Assembly (NCBI GenBank): GCA_937967805.1
Contig: CALBTC010000303.1
Coordinates: 1 to 24,603 of the forward strand
Direction of reading: 5' to 3'
DNA length: 24,603 nucleotides
From: an uncultured Anaerolineaceae bacterium
GTDB taxonomy: Bacteria > Chloroflexota > Anaerolineae > Promineifilales > Promineifilaceae
The notes under the pieces are model-generated. The model was not told the DNA's origin. It saw only the letters and a list, made by a program, of their open reading frames with translations, and did no database searches. Made by a program: the position numbers and the translations under genes. How positions within the stretch are numbered: the stretch's first letter is position 1; each line of letters opens with the position of its first letter. Shown in pieces: positions 21,940 through 24,603 of the stretch.

Positions 21940-22755
21940 TTACAAAAATAAAAGGGCCAAATAGTAGGCAATAGCCACGGTCCACATGAGCGAATCGATG
22001 CGGTCTAGAGCCCCGCCATGACCGGGAAAAAGCGTCCCTGAATCTTTCACACCTGCTTCGCGCTTAAGCAAAGAAATCCCCAGGTCACCTACGGTGCCAA
22101 TCGTTGAAACCAGCAAGCCCAGGAGTAAGGCCGGCAAATAGGCAATGTCTAGCCAGGAACCAATAAGCACTGTTAACAACGTGCCTAAAAAAACGCCCCC
22201 AAAAAAACCTTCTACAGTCTTCTTGGGGCTTAGACGAGGGGAAAGCACATGCCGACCAAGAATCACCTTGCCCGCCAGAAATCTGCCTACTAAATAGGCA
22301 CCCGAATCAGAAATCCAGGTGCTTAACATCGCCAGCATGGTCCATTGCCAGGCCATATCTGGCAAGGAACGCAGGCGAAAAAAGTGACCACATACCCAGC
22401 CAAATAATAAGAGTCCAGCCATCGTAGCAAACCAGTTGGCCGGCACAGTCTGACTGGTTTTCATTTCATACTGCCACAGGGCATATGCTGTAACCAGCAG
22501 CAAGCTTATCAGCAGCAAAGGACCAAACAAAGTTTGATTGGGCCACTGCGCCAAGACCCATTGGATAATGACGATGGGTAGAAGCAAAAACAGAGGGGTA
22601 TGCCAGCCAATTTTCTGTACGATCTGACTGTATTCTAATGAGGCCAGCAGTAGGATAACGGCCAGCGGAACGAAGTAGAAGAAACCACCGAGGTAAATAA
22701 GATAAAGGGCAAGTGGCCCTAGCGTTAAGGTAATGAAGGCACGGTGTAAAAACAT
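21940..22755 (-). CDS. cdsA: Phosphatidate cytidylyltransferase CdsA
   Basis: Integral membrane enzyme making CDP-diacylglycerol from phosphatidate and CTP, the branch point of phospholipid synthesis. About seven or eight hydrophobic helices span residues 8-270. The family signature is complete: SPKKTVEGFFGG (177-187), GDLGISLLKREAGVKDSG (223-240) and the C-terminal FPGHGGALDRIDS (243-255) with its metal-binding Asp. At 271 aa it is normal. ATG 22755 is used; the ribosome binding site is poor. The gene follows frr after 112 bp, and uppS, which usually sits between frr and cdsA, is absent here. Confidence 0.95.
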   Translation of the reverse strand: MFLHRAFITLTLGPLALYLIYLGGFFYFVPLAVILLLASLEYSQIVQKIGWHTPLFLLLPIVIIQWVLAQWPNQTLFGPLLLISLLLVTAYALWQYEMKTSQTVPANWFATMAGLLLFGWVCGHFFRLRSLPDMAWQWTMLAMLSTWISDSGAYLVGRFLAGKVILGRHVLSPRLSPKKTVEGFFGGVFLGTLLTVLIGSWLDIAYLPALLLGLLVSTIGTVGDLGISLLKREAGVKDSGTLFPGHGGALDRIDSLMWTVAIAYYLALLFL

Positions 22756-22867
22756 AATTAACTGGCGGAAGGATTACGGCCGTATACAAAAAACATCAGA
22801 AGCCTGGAATGATGTCTCTGTTACCAAACCTGATTAAGAAGCTTTTTGTGATGAGATAGTGTGTCAA

Positions 22868-23425
22868 CTATACTTCCATAATCTCTTTTTCTTTTTGGCT
22901 GCCCAGCGCATCAATCTCATTTACATACTTGTCTGTAAGCCCCTGTAAATCATCTTGCCCGCGAAAGAAATCATCCTCGGTAATCAACGACTCATTCTTA
23001 AAGTCACGCAGATCATTTAAGGCGTCGCGCCGCACGTTGCGCACGGCAACTTTGGCTTCTTCGACACGGCGGCCCACCAGTTTGGTTAAATCACGGCGGC
23101 GCTCTTCGGTCAGGCGGGGCAAATTTAGGCGAATGATTTTGCCATCGTTGTTGGGCGTAAGACCCAAGTTTGATTTCATGATAGCGCGCTCGATGGCGGA
23201 AATGGCGTTGGTGTCATACGGCCGTATCGCCAACTGCTGCGGTTCCGGTACAGAAATAGTCGCCAGCTGAATCAAATTCATGGGCTGACCATACATTTCC
23301 ACTTCGAGCTTTTCTACCAACTGTGGCGAAGCGCGCCCTGTGCGGTAACCGGCCATATCTGCTTCCAGAGATGTAATGGCCCCACGCATCCGAACCTCAG
23401 CGTCTTGCAAAAGCTCTTGTATCAT
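22868..23425 (-). CDS. frr: Ribosome recycling factor
   Basis: Releases ribosomes from mRNA after termination together with EF-G. The 185-residue protein begins MIQELLQDAEVRM and shows the family blocks YRTGRASPQLVEKLEVEMYG, the hinge region TISVPEPQQLAIRPYD, IMKSNLGLTPNNDGKIIRLNLPRLTEERRRDL (given by name only in pieces) and the coiled three-helix bundle. I chose the ATG at 23425 rather than the longer frame from 23485: it gives the standard 185 aa and lies behind a GGAGG ribosome binding site. The extra upstream codons fall in an inverted repeat that is not coding. It lies in the conserved tsf-pyrH-frr-cdsA order. Confidence 0.96.
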   Translation of the reverse strand: MIQELLQDAEVRMRGAITSLEADMAGYRTGRASPQLVEKLEVEMYGQPMNLIQLATISVPEPQQLAIRPYDTNAISAIERAIMKSNLGLTPNNDGKIIRLNLPRLTEERRRDLTKLVGRRVEEAKVAVRNVRRDALNDLRDFKNESLITEDDFFRGQDDLQGLTDKYVNEIDALGSQKEKEIMEV

Positions 23426-23449
23426 CACAACCTCCTCAGTTGTTGGCCA

Positions 23450-23507
23450 AGATTGGGCCAATTTTCTCAAGAAAAGGCAAGTCACAGCGAAAAAATTGGC
23501 CCAATCT
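23450..23507. repeat. Start-proximal long-loop inverted repeat 6
   Basis: AGATTGGGCCAATTTT (23450-23465) pairs perfectly with AAAATTGGCCCAATCT (23492-23507), loop 26 nt. It lies between pyrH and frr on the minus strand and ends 24 bp before the frr start codon. The arm is closely related to copy 1 (AGATTGG-x-CCA..TTTT) and contains the palindrome ATTGG-G-CCAAT-like core. Confidence 0.88.
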
Positions 23508-23574
23508 CCTGAGCAATTGAATAGTTACAGTTGAAAAACAATCAGGCCCTAAGTATACCGACTATTGGCACTTC

Positions 23575-24294
23575 TCACACATTGCAAATGGTGGTGCCAA
23601 TGGACTCGCCCAAAAGCAGCCGTTTGACGCTGTCTGCTTGCCAGAAGTTTAAGACGACAATGGGCAAATCGTTATCCATGCAGAGAGAAACGGCCGTGCT
23701 ATCCATCACCCGCAGCCGCATATTCAAAAAATCGATGTAGGAAATTTTGTTAAAGCGGGTGGCGTTGGGATTTTCTTCCGGGTCATCATCGTAGATCGCG
23801 TCTACTTTGGTGGCCTTTATGAGCACGTCCGCCCCAATTTCCATGGCGCGCAAGGCGCCGGCAGAATCCGTTGTGAAGTATGGATTTCCCGTGCCGCCGC
23901 CAAAAATAACCACCCGCCCCTTATCCAGGTGGCGCATCGCCCGCAGGCGAATGTATGGTTCGGCGATGGTGCGCATTTCAATGGCCGTTTGCACCCGCGT
24001 AACAATGCCGATGCGCTCTAGGGCATCCTGCAAGGCCAAAGCATTCATGACCGTGGCAATCATGCCGATATGGTCGGCCGAGGGTCGCGCCATCCCCATG
24101 GCGCTGCCCACCGAGCCGCGCCACAGGTTCCCACCCCCTATTACAATCGCCACTTGCACGCCTAAATCATAAACATCCTTTACAATTTGAGCGACTTCCG
24201 TGGCTCTTGTCGGGTCAATGCCATACCCATTCGGACCGGCTAAGGCTTCGCCACCCATCTTTAATAAAACACGATTATACTGAATTGACGACAT
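23575..24294 (-). CDS. pyrH: UMP kinase
   Basis: Phosphorylates UMP to UDP in pyrimidine nucleotide synthesis; a hexameric amino-acid-kinase-family enzyme. Motifs: N-terminal [11 protein letters not shown], the glycine-rich [59 protein letters not shown] binding ATP, and [13 protein letters not shown]. The ATG at 24294 is preferred over the TTG at 24309, because homologues begin just before the first strand and GGAG lies about 9 bases before this ATG. It gives 239 aa and ends in TGA, a second example of TGA used as stop. It is downstream of tsf, separated by a strong terminator-like hairpin. Confidence 0.96.
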   Translation of the reverse strand: MSSIQYNRVLLKMGGEALAGPNGYGIDPTRATEVAQIVKDVYDLGVQVAIVIGGGNLWRGSVGSAMGMARPSADHIGMIATVMNALALQDALERIGIVTRVQTAIEMRTIAEPYIRLRAMRHLDKGRVVIFGGGTGNPYFTTDSAGALRAMEIGADVLIKATKVDAIYDDDPEENPNATRFNKISYIDFLNMRLRVMDSTAVSLCMDNDLPIVVLNFWQADSVKRLLLGESIGTTICNV

Positions 24295-24328
24295 AGGGAA
24301 TGACTCCAATTTTTATGGGCACCAAGTT

Positions 24329-24362
24329 AAAAAACGGGGCGCTCAATTGAGCGCCCCGTTTT
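24329..24362 (-). terminator. Intrinsic terminator between tsf and pyrH
   Basis: A perfect 32-bp palindrome at 24331-24362 (arm AAAACGGGGCGCTCAA) forms a 16-bp GC-rich stem with virtually no loop. On the minus strand it is followed by six U residues (24334 down to 24329). It starts 24 bp after the tsf stop and ends only 35 bp before the pyrH ATG. Confidence 0.85.
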
Positions 24363-24385
24363 AACGATTATTCACGAAACCTTGT

Positions 24386-24603
24386 TTATTCACCCAGTTC
24401 GTAACGGGCAAATCGCCGCACAACGATGTTTTCACCCGTTTTACGAATGGCTTCGGTAATCAGGTCTTTTACTTTGACCTTGTCATCCTTTACAAAAGGC
24501 TGCTCCAGCAAGCAAAATTCTTCGTAGAATTTGCTCATTCGGCCGGCAACAATTTTGTCTACAACCTGTTCTGGCTTGCCTTCGGCCAGAGCCTGGTTGC
24601 GCA
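24386..24603 (-). CDS. tsf: Elongation factor Ts, C-terminal part (partial)
   Basis: Nucleotide exchange factor for EF-Tu. Only the last 72 codons are inside the window; the 5' part lies beyond 24603. The visible protein includes [37 protein letters not shown] and the ending [12 protein letters not shown], all diagnostic of the EF-Ts C-terminus. The stop TAA is at 24386-24388. Its position before pyrH and frr matches the conserved rpsB-tsf-pyrH-frr order, so rpsB is expected just outside the window. Confidence 0.95.
   Translation of the reverse strand, partial: RNQALAEGKPEQVVDKIVAGRMSKFYEEFCLLEQPFVKDDKVKVKDLITEAIRKTGENIVVRRFARYELGE

Larger units (their letters stand above)
941..23697. repeat. 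Highly over-represented palindromic octamer ACGGCCGT (39 copies counted)
   Basis: First bases of the copies I counted: 941, 1156, 1215, 1258, 1706, 2858, 3031, 3075, 3629, 4897, 5086, 5690, 6309, 7397, 7777, 8105, 8168, 8525, 9982, 12114, 12542, 12839, 13290, 13702, 14366, 14560, 15105, 15172, 15460, 15755, 16097, 17584, 18183, 18715, 18763, 20830, 22776, 23218, 23690. About a dozen are extended to GAAACGGCCGT. Copies lie in coding sequence in all three phases (T-A-V, N-G-R or D-G-R, and Q-R-P-F readings) and in gaps. None occurs in 1-940 or in rho. Confidence 0.93.

Noticed and set aside
23426..23485. Longer frr start adding 20 residues
   Set aside because: The added residues fall in an inverted repeat and are not conserved; the ATG at 23425 has a GGAGG site and gives the standard 185 aa.
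941..23697. ACGGCCGT as a regulator binding site
   Set aside because: Copies are far too numerous, lie mostly inside coding sequence and show no preference for promoters; a genome-wide signature fits better.

Overview
The window looks like chromosomal DNA of an uncultured bacterium, most plausibly a Chloroflexota (Anaerolineae-like) lineage. This is an inference from gene content, coding style and the GC-rich background; no rRNA or tRNA is present to confirm it. A striking genome-scale signature is the 8-bp palindrome ACGGCCGT, which I count 39 times between 941 and 23697 where well under one copy is expected. It falls in all three codon phases and in intergenic DNA. It is absent from the first 940 bases, which hold a mobile-element end and a 5'-truncated integron integrase, so that part looks foreign.

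Layout. 1-909: probable IS end cutting off the N-terminus of an integron integrase. 910-4373: small housekeeping and accessory genes (metallophosphoesterase, YCII-domain protein, nucleotidyltransferase, HAD phosphatase, Cys-rich small protein), partly bracketed by 7-bp-periodic repeats. 4636-5112: a DUF411 metal-binding lipoprotein whose first motif cysteine is encoded by an in-frame TGA, a candidate selenocysteine site, followed by a clear intrinsic terminator. 5299-15419: a sugar-uptake and galactoside-degradation locus: LacI-type regulator with two adjacent palindromic operators, lipoprotein solute-binding protein, two unusual ABC permeases (one with a six-helix N-terminal extension, one with a duplicated extracytoplasmic insert), a NagD-type HAD phosphatase, a glycerol-kinase-like FGGY kinase and a GH42 beta-galactosidase. 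No ABC ATPase is encoded in it. 15587-16624: rlmN. 16674-18899 (minus): two tandem paralogous LysM/M23 envelope proteins. 19062-20339 (minus): rho. 20340-20866: a long AT-rich non-coding gap. 20867-24603 (minus): class I fructose-1,6-bisphosphatase, cdsA, frr, pyrH and the 3' end of tsf, i.e. the classical tsf-pyrH-frr-cdsA translation/lipid cluster without uppS.

Two structural themes run through the intergenic DNA. First, six gaps between co-directional genes contain a perfect 13-16 bp inverted repeat with a 19-32 nt loop; most start a few bases after the upstream stop and end about 11-24 nt before the next start codon. Second, three loci carry arrays with a strict 7-bp period resembling the heptanucleotide STRR repeats of cyanobacteria. 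Together with the over-represented octamer they suggest a genome rich in short dispersed repeats.

The best candidate for something new is the UGA-containing DUF411 gene; the most systematic signals are the octamer and the start-proximal long-loop hairpins. All calls were made by eye without database searches.
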